Positions 35,906 through 46,852 of a stretch of 64,000 bases of DNA are shown one piece after another. Each line of letters opens with the position of its first letter. Position 1 is the first letter of the stretch. The DNA comes from Pezicula radicicola. Taxonomy: Eukaryota > Ascomycota > Leotiomycetes > Helotiales > Dermateaceae. A program made the translations under genes and the position numbers. The notes under the pieces were generated by a model that saw only the letters and a program-made list of their open reading frames with translations, was not told where the DNA came from and made no database searches. Location: NCBI GenBank assembly GCA_003008705.1, contig PDUO01000042.1, positions 312,057-376,056 on the forward strand, written 5' to 3'.

Positions 35906-36029
35906 TGACCTGCGCCGGGGTCGAACCTTACCAAGGATTAGTATATTAAATTTTCTAAAGACGATGAAGAATGCTTACCGACAATCTTTTGATTCGAAGT
36001 CAAACGCCTTGCCATTGGGCCAGCAGGCC
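35906..36029 (-). tRNA. tRNA-Arg(UCG) gene interrupted in the T-arm by a 52-nt intron-like insert
   Basis: Reading the - strand from 36029, a full cloverleaf can be built if 35978-35927 is removed. The acceptor GGCCTGC (36029-36023) pairs with GCAGGTC (35913-35907) with one G-U, and the discriminator is A35906. The D-arm GCC...GGC spans 36020-36006. The anticodon arm TTTGA-CTTCGAA-TCAAA (36004-35988) carries anticodon TCG. The variable loop is AGATT, the T-stem GTCGG pairs with CCGGC (35918-35914), and the T-loop is TTCGACC. The mature length would be 72 nt. The internal promoter boxes are present: A-box TGGCCCAATGG, and B-box GGTTCGACCCC intact at the insert's far side. There is no intron at the usual 37/38 position. 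With the insert in place the T-stem cannot form, so it is either a pseudogene or a gene needing unusual splicing. Confidence 0.75.
35927..35978 (-). other. 52-nt insert with spliceosomal-intron features inside the tRNA
   Basis: On the - strand the insert begins GTAAGC, contains TACTAAT (35943-35937) and ends GTAAG. That is a consensus-like 5' splice site, a branch site 11 nt from the end, and an AG terminus. A GG shared by both junctions leaves the exact boundary ambiguous by two bases. Length and layout match the Pol II introns of this window, not the short bulge-helix-bulge introns of nuclear tRNAs. Confidence 0.7.
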
Positions 36030-36559
36030 ATTATTGTATGTTTTTGATGGAGTAGAATGCCTTGGTTGGGGTTATCAAGGCAAATCTTTAAAAGGTTTTC
36101 AAAGAAAATAAACATAGGTAGTGTAGGTACTAAAGGAGACCCGCTGAAATCTAGTGTTAATACTGTATATCATTAGTTAAGGTAGTGCGGTAAACTATTC
36201 TTCATTTAAGCCGTAATCATAGTTTCATTACTGTCATTTTATATCTCTCATGTTTCAGGTGCAACAAATTTTATCATGTTTGCTTCAGAAGTCAAATGAC
36301 AGAGTTGGGTGTACTGCGTTCCCGGATTAATTTATTCCACCTGGTACACCCCACAACATCATCATCCACGACCCATCTTACCGTCTCATCCAAGGTTCCA
36401 ATTACTCACCCAAGATTCCAATTTACTCCCCACAAGTTTTCCCAGTATTCACCCCAAACCCCATTTAGTAAAATGCTTACACTCCCCAATTGTCTCCACA
36501 TCATAAGCATTACAAGCTGCGTTCTTGCAGAAAAGTGGGTATGCTTCATCTATATTTAT
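36030..36559. other. Intergenic, AT-rich
   Basis: No gene is supported. A + strand three-exon open reading (36473-36538, 36588-36629, 36684-36836; 86 codons) can be built in phase, but it is antisense to a better candidate. Confidence 0.35.
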
Positions 36560-36976
36560 TTAACCATCAATCCATTTCCTTGCCAAGGCCTTAAAACCCT
36601 TTCCAGGGTCCATTTTGAATAGCTCTGTGGTAAGTGTATGGAGAAAATAATAAGTGTGGAGGACATACCACAATTGGAATCAGGTTGGATGGAAACCCAA
36701 AGCATGGATTGAGAACCTGAAGGACCACCGACTACGTTTCCTTTCCGGCTCCGGGAGAACTTGCCGGACTTGGATACGTGGAGGCGGCGTAGTTTTGACA
36801 TTTTGTATCCCAGTAGCTATGAAATATGTCAATTGAAGTATTGCTAGGGACATGAAGGGTTGCTTAATGGAAACTATGAGTTCTATTAGGTTGGTGTACA
36901 AGTTTATTTGTCCATTGGTTGCTAGTGTGGTGAAGGGCATAGCCAACAATGAGAGAAGAATGCTCGAGAAACACAT
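36560..36976 (-). pseudogene. Small secreted protein-like gene with a frame break
   Basis: ATG 36976 starts a clear signal peptide (MCFSSILLSLLAMPFTTLA). Exon 36976-36900 splices through a GTACAC donor to 36816, giving QINFYWDTKCQNYAASTYPS, a pattern I associate with helotialean-type small secreted proteins. The reading then hits a stop near 36735. A one-base shift there restores NVVGGPSGSQSMLWVSIQ and PDSNC. This is followed by a GTATGT intron (36668-36625) and a last exon ending in TAA at 36560. With the single frame break this is a pseudogene, a population variant, or an assembly error. Intact relatives would be about 95-aa extracellular proteins of unknown function. Confidence 0.45.
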
Positions 36977-38311
36977 GTTGAGGGTTTGGGATTGTGTTAG
37001 TTGATTGTAGTTTCTTTTGGAATTGTGTGGGTGATGGGAAGGAAAATAGGGATGTTCATAGCTTCCTTATACCTCAGTTTCGTGGTACGAAGAAACACGC
37101 CATTCGTTGTTTTTTTATGTTTCATTTCATGCAATTGCTCAAGTGACTTTTATTACATGGTACAGCTTGAGGAATGTATTGGTACACGGCTTAAAAGTGA
37201 TTACTTTGCAGTACAGTGCATAAGCACTTGCAGAACTACAATGCCGCCGATGTTACACAATAGTCTTGGGAAGTTTAGGGAATTCAAGAGATCTTTGTTG
37301 CAGAGACCTTCGCTTGATTGATCGCATCTCTAAAACAATTGTTTTGAACGATAGTATTTTATCCGGTAACTATAAGCTACTGTGAAGAGTTATTACAAGA
37401 CAGTAGACCAAAAGAACCTCATGGCTCGACCTGATCAATCATATCATCTATACAAAAAATCCATCCATGCTCCCCTGTACCTCAAGTGGAGTGCCAGCCT
37501 ATGCCTACTTAATACGTGACAGCCTGCAAGCCTGCAACGGGCCGTGCCATGTACCTACCGGATTGTTCTCGACAGCCTAAACACTACCTTCGTACATCCT
37601 TCTGCAGGGCGTTACGCTTATTCATACTTTCATCATGTACATGTAAGATTAGGTTAGTGCAATATGAGTGATCATCATCAGCCTTTTTCTTTTTCTTTGT
37701 CCTTGACGAGACTACTTAAGCGACCTGCGGATATCGAATGCTTTTTTTCGGGTGTTTCCACTGTTCCACAGAACTACTTCGTAAAGAAAAAGCGGGGAGA
37801 TTCCGCTAGTTGGAGGATCACTGTTTCTTTTGTTTGTGGTTTGGATTGCCGAATAAGTAATCAGAGATCTATCATGGTATTCGTCAGGTGGTGTGAAGCA
37901 TGGGAATATAACACAGGGGATTTTATATTCAAAAACCTGTAGAACTGATTTGAATTCAAGATTTGAGATTTATTATTGATGTCTTTGTTCGAGAATAGAA
38001 TCCGCAGATATTCTTTTACTTTTCCCCAGACTTTTCGTAATAAAAGCAGCCTTAATCGTAACGTTGGTTTTCTTCTCGCCAAGCTGGGACGATCTATGAA
38101 ATCATACACGAGTGGCACCCAGGTCGTCGTTTTCTGACTCTTGTGAGTGGGGACATTTCCATACGGCTTAGACGTACTTTAACTTATACATTTCTTCTAG
38201 AAATAACTTTCGCACCTGCGGACCACTGAGCCAAATGCCATGAATTCAGTCTAATTCAGACTTTTCTATTATCCAATCCGCCACCTCCGCCTTTCCCAGT
38301 TACTCAGCAGG
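36977..38311. other. Intergenic, AT-rich
   Basis: This is 5' flank of the small secreted protein-like relic and 3' flank of the RING gene. The open frames here (for example 37001-37321 and 37664-37942) have no recognisable features. Confidence 0.4.
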
Positions 38312-39397
38312 CTAGGGTTTCTCAACTAAAAAATTGAAAGCCCAGCAATAAGCGTTTCCATATGCTTGATATGTGACTTTCTGCCGACAATACGGGCACT
38401 CAAGGTCCGGGATATAGAACGGGTTATGGTGTGGGTTTCTATACCTAACCATTTGGTTTCTCTCCGCAGGGTTTGCAGAGTTCGCAAATTTTGGGTTTCT
38501 CCTCTGCAAAAAGATTGGATTTTGCTCCAAATAAAGACGACGTTTCTGCTTCAAATCTGTCTTGAACCAGTACCATAGACACTCGCGGCAAAATGAATGA
38601 GTGCACTTTGGTGCAGTAGGGGTCTCTGGATCCTTAATGGGTAGATAGCAGATAGTGCACATTTCCACAATATCCTCATTCCTATTTTCGATATGTTCAA
38701 CACTGATACTGTTACTGTCTGTACTAGGTGCCCTGCTAATCCTTAAGATATGGGTCTCTGAATCTTCTGACCTTTCTGGTGGTGTTTCGCCATCGCAGGA
38801 GTAGAGGATTTCCTCGATCTCGTCGAAGACCTTCTTTCTGGTAGCTGATTCCAATTCGTTAATTTTTTGTTTTGGTATACGAATCTTATATCGAAACTGT
38901 CCAGGTCGACGCAAAGGTGGTGCTTGAATTTGATTAGGAACAACAGGTCTAGGTTGTTGGGAAGGCTGCGCTCTAATTAGAGTGGAAACAGCAGGTCGTT
39001 GTGAAGATTGCGCTTCATTTTGATTAGGAACAATATTTCCAGGTTGTCGTGAAGGCCGCGCTCCAATTTGAATGGGAACTGTAGTCTTAGGTCGCTGTAA
39101 AGGCAACACTTCAACTTCGGTTTGATCCGGAACATCAAGTCCATATTTAGCCAAGCAGCCTTTTAGCTTCACGAAATTCCCAAGTTAGCAATAATCCCCA
39201 AGCTTGTGTTCTCAGAGGATTTTGAAAATCTGACTTACTTCTGAAAGCTGTTCATCTGTATGCTCTTCGTAGATTCTTTTCGCTTCAAAGTAATCTGTGT
39301 CATCTCGGGTGGACTTGCCAAAAAAGATTATATTGTGAATAGTTCTAGTCCTCTGAGCGTGAGCATTTGTCACGCGTATGAATTCTTCGATTTCCAT
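38312..39397 (-). CDS. RING-finger protein with proline/glutamine-rich repeats
   Basis: Exons 39397-39239 and 39166-38312 give 337 aa. A C3HC4 RING lies in the C-terminal half: CTICYLPIKDPE, then CTHSFCREC and, after an insertion of about 60 residues, ECPYCRQK. The long loop between the second and last Cys pairs is unusual. The N-terminal half has about four imperfect units of 16-20 residues with the pattern QxPxxxVPNQxxAxPSxQ (about 39100-38890), then a basic segment and an acidic/Ser stretch. RING proteins are usually E3 ubiquitin ligases; the partner is unknown here. The start MEIEEFIRV at 39397 is the only ATG with a matching splice. The gene is isolated in an AT-rich block. Confidence 0.78.
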
Positions 39398-42021
39398 TGC
39401 TAAGAAGCAGGGGCAAAAATGCCCGAAACCTGATTTTTGTAGTCGTTGTCAAATAGGTTGGAAGGACTGTAATTTGAGCTTGAAATCAGCACGTTTTATT
39501 CATTTTGTGGGTGATAGTTTGTGGATCAACAATAATACTAAGTAGGAAAGCTCTGTTAACCTCGGACCGGTCTTGTATAGCTTTTTCTTGAGTTGAACTC
39601 CTTCTACAGGCAGTAAGGGTTTTACTTCGTGTTAGTCGTCGGTAATTATCAACACACACGTATTAATTATCATTCTGGAAGTTATGTGATGATATGTAAC
39701 TACTATTCCTAACCTCCTACTTTTGATTGCATCTTTGTCTTCGTTCTCTTGAATGCTCCTTGAATATGAATCACAGACTAGTAGTTAGTTCGTTCTAACG
39801 GGCTTTCTGTCAATAACTTAAATATTAAGGTTGCTATATAGCTCAACTACAGCGGCTCCACCCCTTGTAACGAAGTTAAGCCGAGCGTACTATGATTTGA
39901 GTGTTCAATGACGGAATACTCTATTGACGTGATTACTCACATCCCTCATAACCTGCTCATAGCTATATCATTACCACTTCGCATTTTTACAGTATTTTCA
40001 CTCAAAAAAAACAAAGTACTTCCATCTCTTATTTTTACAATGGTTAATTAACTATGCTTAATAATTATATCTAACACATAACGCAATACCACGAGCTTTA
40101 GGTCAAATAGCTGAATCGAGACGTTCAAATCAAGTAGGTTACTTAGATTTAAATCAAGTTACCTAGATTGAGGGGGTTATCTAGATCAAGTAGTTTACCT
40201 AAAGTAGGTAGGCTACTTCAAGGTATACTGTACAGCCTACCACGTGGAAGTGACTACATTACATAGAACGGTTTTCAATTTCTATAGATAGATTTCTATT
40301 AAACGGAATAGTTATTAGGAACAAGCATGTTGGTAGGCAAATGTGTTGGATTCTGTTAGCAGCAGAGGGACCTTAAAAAGACCTACTTATAAGGAACAGT
40401 CGTATGACTATTCTTGTAATTCATAGAGTTTGATACGGTAATATACTCAATAGAAGGAAATACATGATTAAAAAGCCGAAATTACCGCACTAGCAATTCT
40501 AAAATTTAAAGCCAATCAAAATCAATAGCATATTCTTAGGTATAATCCACTTTTAACATATTTGACGAGTCTTGTAGGCCTTCGACACTATTCTAGTATA
40601 ATATTCTATTAAATTATAGGAATCCTCACATGACCCTCCTCTACAAACAGGTCTATTTCTAAGCCCCCTTCGCCCCTCGAAAAGTATTCCACTTTTCCTA
40701 CTCACATATTGTAACCTAAATAAAAATTCCGTTCAACAGATTATAAGCCCGGGAGCCTTTGAACCTGAACCGTAATAAGATAGGGTAAATAACCTGTCCG
40801 TCTTCTAATGCGCTAGCCAGGTAGCTATTATACAAACCACCTTGCCGACGCATTAATCATCTCTCACCAACCCAAGACAAAAACCCTCAAATCTTGATTC
40901 AAGTTAAGAGTCCCCGTCACCGAGAGAAATAATCAACTTTCAAAATCAACCAAAGTCTCCAAATCAAGTTCAAATTCATCGATCGCACTTATTATATTTA
41001 CTATTGTTTAAAATCTGTGCAGAGCTGTAGGCATTCAAGTCATATTACTAATATCACATCATACATATCAAATAATCCAACAACACCTCGAGTCTTCTCG
41101 CAACATCAAGACTCAAGCAAATCCATCAAGTCAGCCCTTACCCCTAAATCTATCCTAATTACACACCTCCTCCTCCCCTCTTCTTCAACCAAATCCCTCA
41201 AACCACAAGTGCCCCCATTCCAGAATTCATACTCCGTACAAAGGAATAACACACACATATTCAAAGCTGCTATCACTGAATGATATATAATCTCGCCTAC
41301 CCCCCAAAAGAGGTAAAACCTCATACAATATAAATTTACATATAAATACATATATAAAAGAGAGCAATTTGTTATTATTAAGATACCACAGCGTAGATTC
41401 AGATATTCATGCATCTTTAAGAAATTATTAAGTTAGAGGAAGAGTTATATGATTGTCTATTATAAATAGGTCTGTTTTAGAGTACTTTGCTCCTTACAGA
41501 ACACAACACATTTGCTTATCTATATATCGCTCCTGATAACTACTACGTTCAACACCCTTAAGAATAACAAGAAATTAATAATATACCATCAGATATAAAC
41601 AACTTTCAGCATAGTGGACTAATCCTATTGGCTTTCACATCCCTTTAGAAAGGTTCTCTTTGCAAAGGGGAACTCATAGCAACGTAGCGCCATTTGTTTC
41701 TCAGTCTAGAGATATTAAGGGGTTCTGTTCTCACTTTTCCTTACTCGTGTCCAGAACCGCTTTCTTACTGTTGTCTGGGAGTATGATTGAAATCTTCTAG
41801 ACCTATTTGTATTCTAGTCATATTTACTGCTTATTAAATGTTTTATTGCATAGTGTACCTATTACACTTAGAGTAACCTATCACGACGCCTATAGATTAT
41901 CCGAATCTATATAATGCATTACGATGTACTTGTACACAGTACAAGGGGTATCAAACATCCTCCCAATTTTCATAATCCAGTATGAACGCCCTCTAAGCCC
42001 GCAAATGCTAAACCATAACCC
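39398..42021. other. AT-rich gene-poor block, right part
   Basis: No gene is supported. At about 40128-40215 a loosely repeated element TCAAGTAGNTTACCTAGAT occurs three times in both slightly altered and shortened forms. The last 700 bases are AT-rich with short TATA runs. Confidence 0.4.
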
Positions 42022-45000
42022 TCACCTCTCCCCCTCCTCGCTACCTAAACCAACACCAACACCCACACCATCACCAGCACCACCATCCGCCCTCGCCCTT
42101 CTCCTCTTTCTCCTCCCTTTTCCTAGACCCCCAGCTTCTCCATCCCTATCACCCACCACAAAGTGTCCCTTCTCCCTCCTATGTTGTCCCAAGTTATCAC
42201 TTCGACTAAATGTGCTACCACACCCAGGAAACGTACACTCGAACATCTTGCGTGCGCCTCCCTTCCCGGAGTTAGAGAGGGGAGGATGTTGGGTTCGTTT
42301 GTGTCGTGCTAGATTGGAGGCTTTCCATTTGTCATCGCCTTTGGGTGCGTAGCCGCAGGGACATTTGTATTTCGAGGGCGAATCAATAGGTTGATTGGGA
42401 GTTGGGTAGCTGGTTTGGTTGGTGGAGATTGAAGTGGAAGATGAGGAGGAGGTTGCTGCGGCTGGTGGTAGTGGTAGTTGTTCGTCGACTAGGCGGTTTA
42501 GGGTGTCTTCTGCTTCTTTGGAGAATATAGTGATGCTTGTCTTGATGCTCGTTGGTACTTCAATAGTGCTTCCAACAGCAGGAAAATTGGACTCCGACTC
42601 AGAGACTTCATCCTCGACAAAAACCTCGTCCTTAACTAGCTTCTTTAACAACACAATGTCTCGCAACTGATATGTTTCTCTCGTGGCGGACTTATTCTGT
42701 TCCTGTCCATAAACAATATTGAATACTTTCTCCAACTTTCTCAGATACCTCTCCTTGACTGAATCCGATATCGAAGAATTCTTCCCAATACCTATGAGGG
42801 CTAGTTCTACACTTCGGAGCTCTTTGATCTCTCCATTCTTTGCTTGCTCTTCTATGGCAATTAGATCTTCGATTAGGCCGTCGGAGTAAAATTCTTGAAT
42901 TAGTTGACTAATTATTTGGGTTTTGATTGTGTGCATGAAGTCAGGATAAGGAATGTTATGTATTGGCGGGGTTGTTGTGATCGAATTGGAGAGAATCTCG
43001 AGTACTGTGATTTTTGTTAGTTACGACTTTTATTGATGCGAGACAGACGGAAGTGTGTATCAATTTTCTGATAACCTTCAATCTTTCCTCTACTATCGGT
43101 AGCGGTAGTTGATAATCTGTCTTAAGTGTTCGCTGACTTTCGAGTAATTAAGACCTAGTGACTGAGACTTTACAGCACCGCTGCAAGTACTACTATTTTA
43201 GGCGGAACAAAAAAAGGAGTTGCTTACCATCCAGAAGTTCCCTGCAGGCCGAGGCAAGTTTGTTGTCCATTATCTTACTACAGCCTTTCTTATTCTTCTC
43301 AGCCACACCAGCAGGTCTCCAAATAGCATTTACGATCTTCTCATAAACAAATTTCTGCTCAATATCTTGCAAACCCTCCCCAAGAGCCAAACAATCTTCC
43401 CACAACCTCTCGAGGTCCGCTACAGCCATCTCATCCTTCACCGCCCAAGCTGCAGCATAGGCTAGATGCGTGAACGAGAAAAGTGCCATGTACGTAGATG
43501 GTGGCTGTCCCTTTAGGATGGAAGAGAACACATCGAGACCGATGGAGAATACGAGAGAAGGTGAGAGGTCAAGGAGATCTTTTATGATGGGTGTTTGAGC
43601 TTGATTCTGTCCTGTTTGTGTTTTGATGAGGGTTTGAAGAATGGATTTCGAGCGTGTGAGATGTTGTTCCAGGGATTCAAGAAGAAACTGGGCAAGTGTC
43701 TGAGGACAGGTCCAGTTTTGGGAGGTGAGGGCTGGCGGAGAAGAGATTTTGGAACGAAAGGATGTTGTGGAGTAGGTAGATGAGGCATTTGAGTTGCTGT
43801 GAGTAAGCTGACAGCTTGGTGTAGCTGCCGGTCCATATCGTGAGGCAGAACGTCTCGAAGAATTCCAGGTATAGGCTGGTGGTGTTGCATCTGTTGGTGA
43901 TACTGTGCTATGGGTGGTGAATGAGAACTCGCGGGTAAGTCCACAACTGTCAATCGGAGAGACAACGTCCATCGATGATAGTGAGTTCTGGGTGGAAAAA
44001 GAGAAGTCGCGTGTAAGTTCAGTAGAATAATTTGGAGCCGCATCTATCTGTTTAGAAGAACCTTGATACCGAGAGCTAGTGCTACGCATAGAACCATTCA
44101 ACGATGTGAGGCCGGTAGAGTTAGTGTTGTAGCTAGTGTCTGTGAACCAGGATCGTCCACTCTCAGTATCTGTAGGGGAAACCGTAATTGAAGGCCCTCT
44201 ACTGAGGGAATTGAAGGTGTTCCCATCTGAGTTGGCACTTAAGGGTGAGATAGTATTCGGCGACGCAAAGGAATAAGTGCCTACCGGCATTTGATTTTGG
44301 CTCATAGATGGTTGGTAGAGGTTTTGAGTGTTGAGCGGTGTTAGGAACCGCTGTGGATGTGTGTTTGGTAGCTGAGGAGCCTGACTGGAAGTTTTATTAC
44401 TGCTCGAGTTGGGTTCTGTTGGAGCAAGCCACCAGTCGTCTGTTTCGTCCCAGCTGATGAAGTCAGATTTCTCTGCGACTAATTCTACGGGCTGTTCGTA
44501 AGATGCTGGGAGCTCTGAGATTGAGTTTTCTGGGAAGTTAGGAAGTCCGAGTGTATCATTAGAATATGGCGGGACGTTCCATTCCGCTCCTGGAGCTATA
44601 AACTGCGTCGTTGAAAAGGTCATATCCCAGTTTGCATTCGCATTCTCCGATGAAGGAAGATTTGCATTCGGAGAGAACCCCCAAGTGTCTTGGTCCTCCT
44701 TTGACATGGCATTGGACGTCGCTGAGCCTGACCTCTTTAGAAACTCATCCCACGGCTCCTCCCCAATAGATTTCCCCATCCCACCATCCAACTCAGCAAT
44801 TCCAGCCTCGTGTGGATGTGACTTGTGGCCTAGTAGGGAGAAGAACTTCTTTGCGACGCTGGCTGCTCTCGACGGTAACTTCTTACACTTTCCACAATGA
44901 AAGCGGCTAATCCTCTCCGCCTTCCTGCAGTCTAAGCACCAATACCTACCCTTCGTCATATACGGACAACGATATAGGTGTTGACACATGGTCTCTTTGT

Positions 45001-45297
45001 TTGCGAATTCGCGCGGGCATTCCAGTATCGGACATATTCTCTGTGCTGGGTCATCTGATGTGTAGGTACGAGTGTATATGGAGGTTAGGAAGCGCAGGTG
45101 AGAAGTCTTGTGGCGGGGAAAATCGCGAATGCTGTATCGGGATTGTTGTTAGATTCTTGGATTGTTAATTGAAGTTTAGTCATTCAATTAACTTACACGC
45201 AGATCTCGTGCTCAGGAGTGTTGGTGTTGTCCGTATTCGGATTTCCAAAAGTCCCCATCCGAGCACGCTTCCTACTGTGCGAATGAAGCAAAGACAT
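42022..45297 (-). CDS. C2H2-type zinc finger regulator, 995 aa
   Basis: Exons 45297-45197, 45131-43228 and 43004-42022 join in phase. The second intron (223 nt) has a GTAAGC donor, a CTAAC branch site and a CACAG end, so what could be read as two genes is one. The N-terminal region has a Cys/His-rich segment (CPILECPREFANKETMCQH, then CPYMTKGRYWCLDC and FHCGKCKKLP). A long Ser/Thr/Asn-rich disordered middle follows, then a helical region. The C-terminal zinc fingers YKCPCGYAP...HKRTQH and FECTFPGCGSTFSR...HRREKGH precede a highly basic KGRRKRRRAR nuclear signal and a Gly/Val tail. It is probably a nuclear DNA-binding regulator; targets are unknown. ATG 45297 (MSLLHSHSRKRARM) is the first in-frame Met. 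Confidence 0.82.
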
Positions 45298-46852
45298 CGT
45301 GATAAATATTGAAACGACGCAGGAGTCTTCAGTGAAGTGCCATCAAAAGCCCTGAAAATGAATAGCAACATCCGGAATCACGACGCAAAACAGCACACGC
45401 CACCTCTTAAACAAAGTCCATTACACGGGTGAATTCAGTGATGCCTGGGAGACTTGTAGGACTCGACTTCAGGACTTCAAAACATCTGCGCAGTCTCAGG
45501 TCAGGACAGCACAGCACAGCGACTAGGACATATGCTGGTGAGGCGTGTGCAAGTCAGACGGGAAACTGGTAAGAAAGAGTCCTGCACATGCAGCCCATAA
45601 ATGTCCATTCGCCGTAAAATGAGACGAATGCGGCGCCGGTTGGCACATTTTAGGAAGGTGGGCAGTTGGTTGTGCTGACGGATGATTGACCTATGACGCT
45701 GAGGAGATTCAGCTCTGCAGGGAAGTGAGTGGGATGCCCAGGCGAGCCAGGTAAGGCTGACAGGCTCAGTGCGCCTTACTGCCTCGTCTGGCGTCACACC
45801 ATACATACCCTTAACCACAAACTAGAAAACTACTGTTGAAGACACCAGGAAGAGAGAGCAGCGACGAGTATCATAATAATAACAATGAAGATTACGTCTT
45901 GCATGCTTGCTCATTTACTTGACTGTGCTTTGAAAGCTGTGTGCGTAACTCTGCCACCGCAGCTTGTAAGTCCTCCGACGCGAAGAACTTAGTCGTGTTC
46001 TAGAAAACTGCAGAATAACAGCGTAGATGTATTTGAGAGATAACACTTGTTAAATACGGAGATTCTGTCGAGGACCCGGACCTCAGTAGAAGGATCCATG
46101 TATTTTCAAGACTGCTGGTATTGGTCTGAAGAGAAGAATGAAGCATTCAAGTTGGGTAGAACTTTGCTTTCAAAAGGCAGAAATTCATGTACGCGGAGAA
46201 GAGGGGGGGGGATATGATATATACTACGGACATCCTTATCTCGAAGCCTTAGATTAGGGAGGACCAGCTGCTGGTCTCCATAATTCCATAATTAGAACTG
46301 TAACAAGCAAAGACAATCCCCGACTAAAAGAGGCTAGCTAAAGAATTTGTGCAATACTATGTGGTTGTTAATTATTGGTGGAGAACTTCGAACAATACCT
46401 GTGAAACGTGCTAGCTGTATTATTTTGACAGGTCGAAGTTGCTCTCGAGCATCGGACTTGTACAACTTGGGAGCCTCTCTGAAGAGAATGTATGCAATTA
46501 AGCGAGGCTTCTGTCTGCCTTGTTCAAACCCCCTGTACATCGGCAGCTGTCGCTAGCATAAAGTCCTGCATTAGCCTCGCACTCGGTGAGCAAGTGCACA
46601 TATCATTCGCTGCTGGCTAGAAAGACGCCTGACTCTTTCCAGGGTGTCGGGCATTCTCGCCTCAAACAACAGAAGACCGGAAGAATTCGTAACCCTTCGT
46701 CCAATTGAGAAGTTATCAAAGCTTGAAAGACAATCACTTCCGCTAGGATATCTTGCAGTATAAATGAACGCCCATTGCGCCATGCCTGCTGCTCATCTAA
46801 TAGAATACAAGTCGAAGAAGTATGTCCATATCCATTGCCCGTTTCATTATGT
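45298..46852. other. Intergenic
   Basis: This is the promoter side of the C2H2 gene and 3' flank of the EFR3 gene. Open frames of 68-114 codons on both strands have no resemblance to known families. A G9-type homopolymer lies at about 46203-46211. Nothing else is seen. Confidence 0.4.

Noticed and set aside
36473..36836. + strand three-exon small protein
   Set aside because: Phase is consistent, but it is antisense to exons with a better signal peptide and family-like motifs; kept only as an alternative.
42022..42936. C2H2 frame as a separate 304-aa gene
   Set aside because: The - strand frame extends upstream to a CACAG acceptor with a CTAAC branch site, and joins in phase to the gene upstream.
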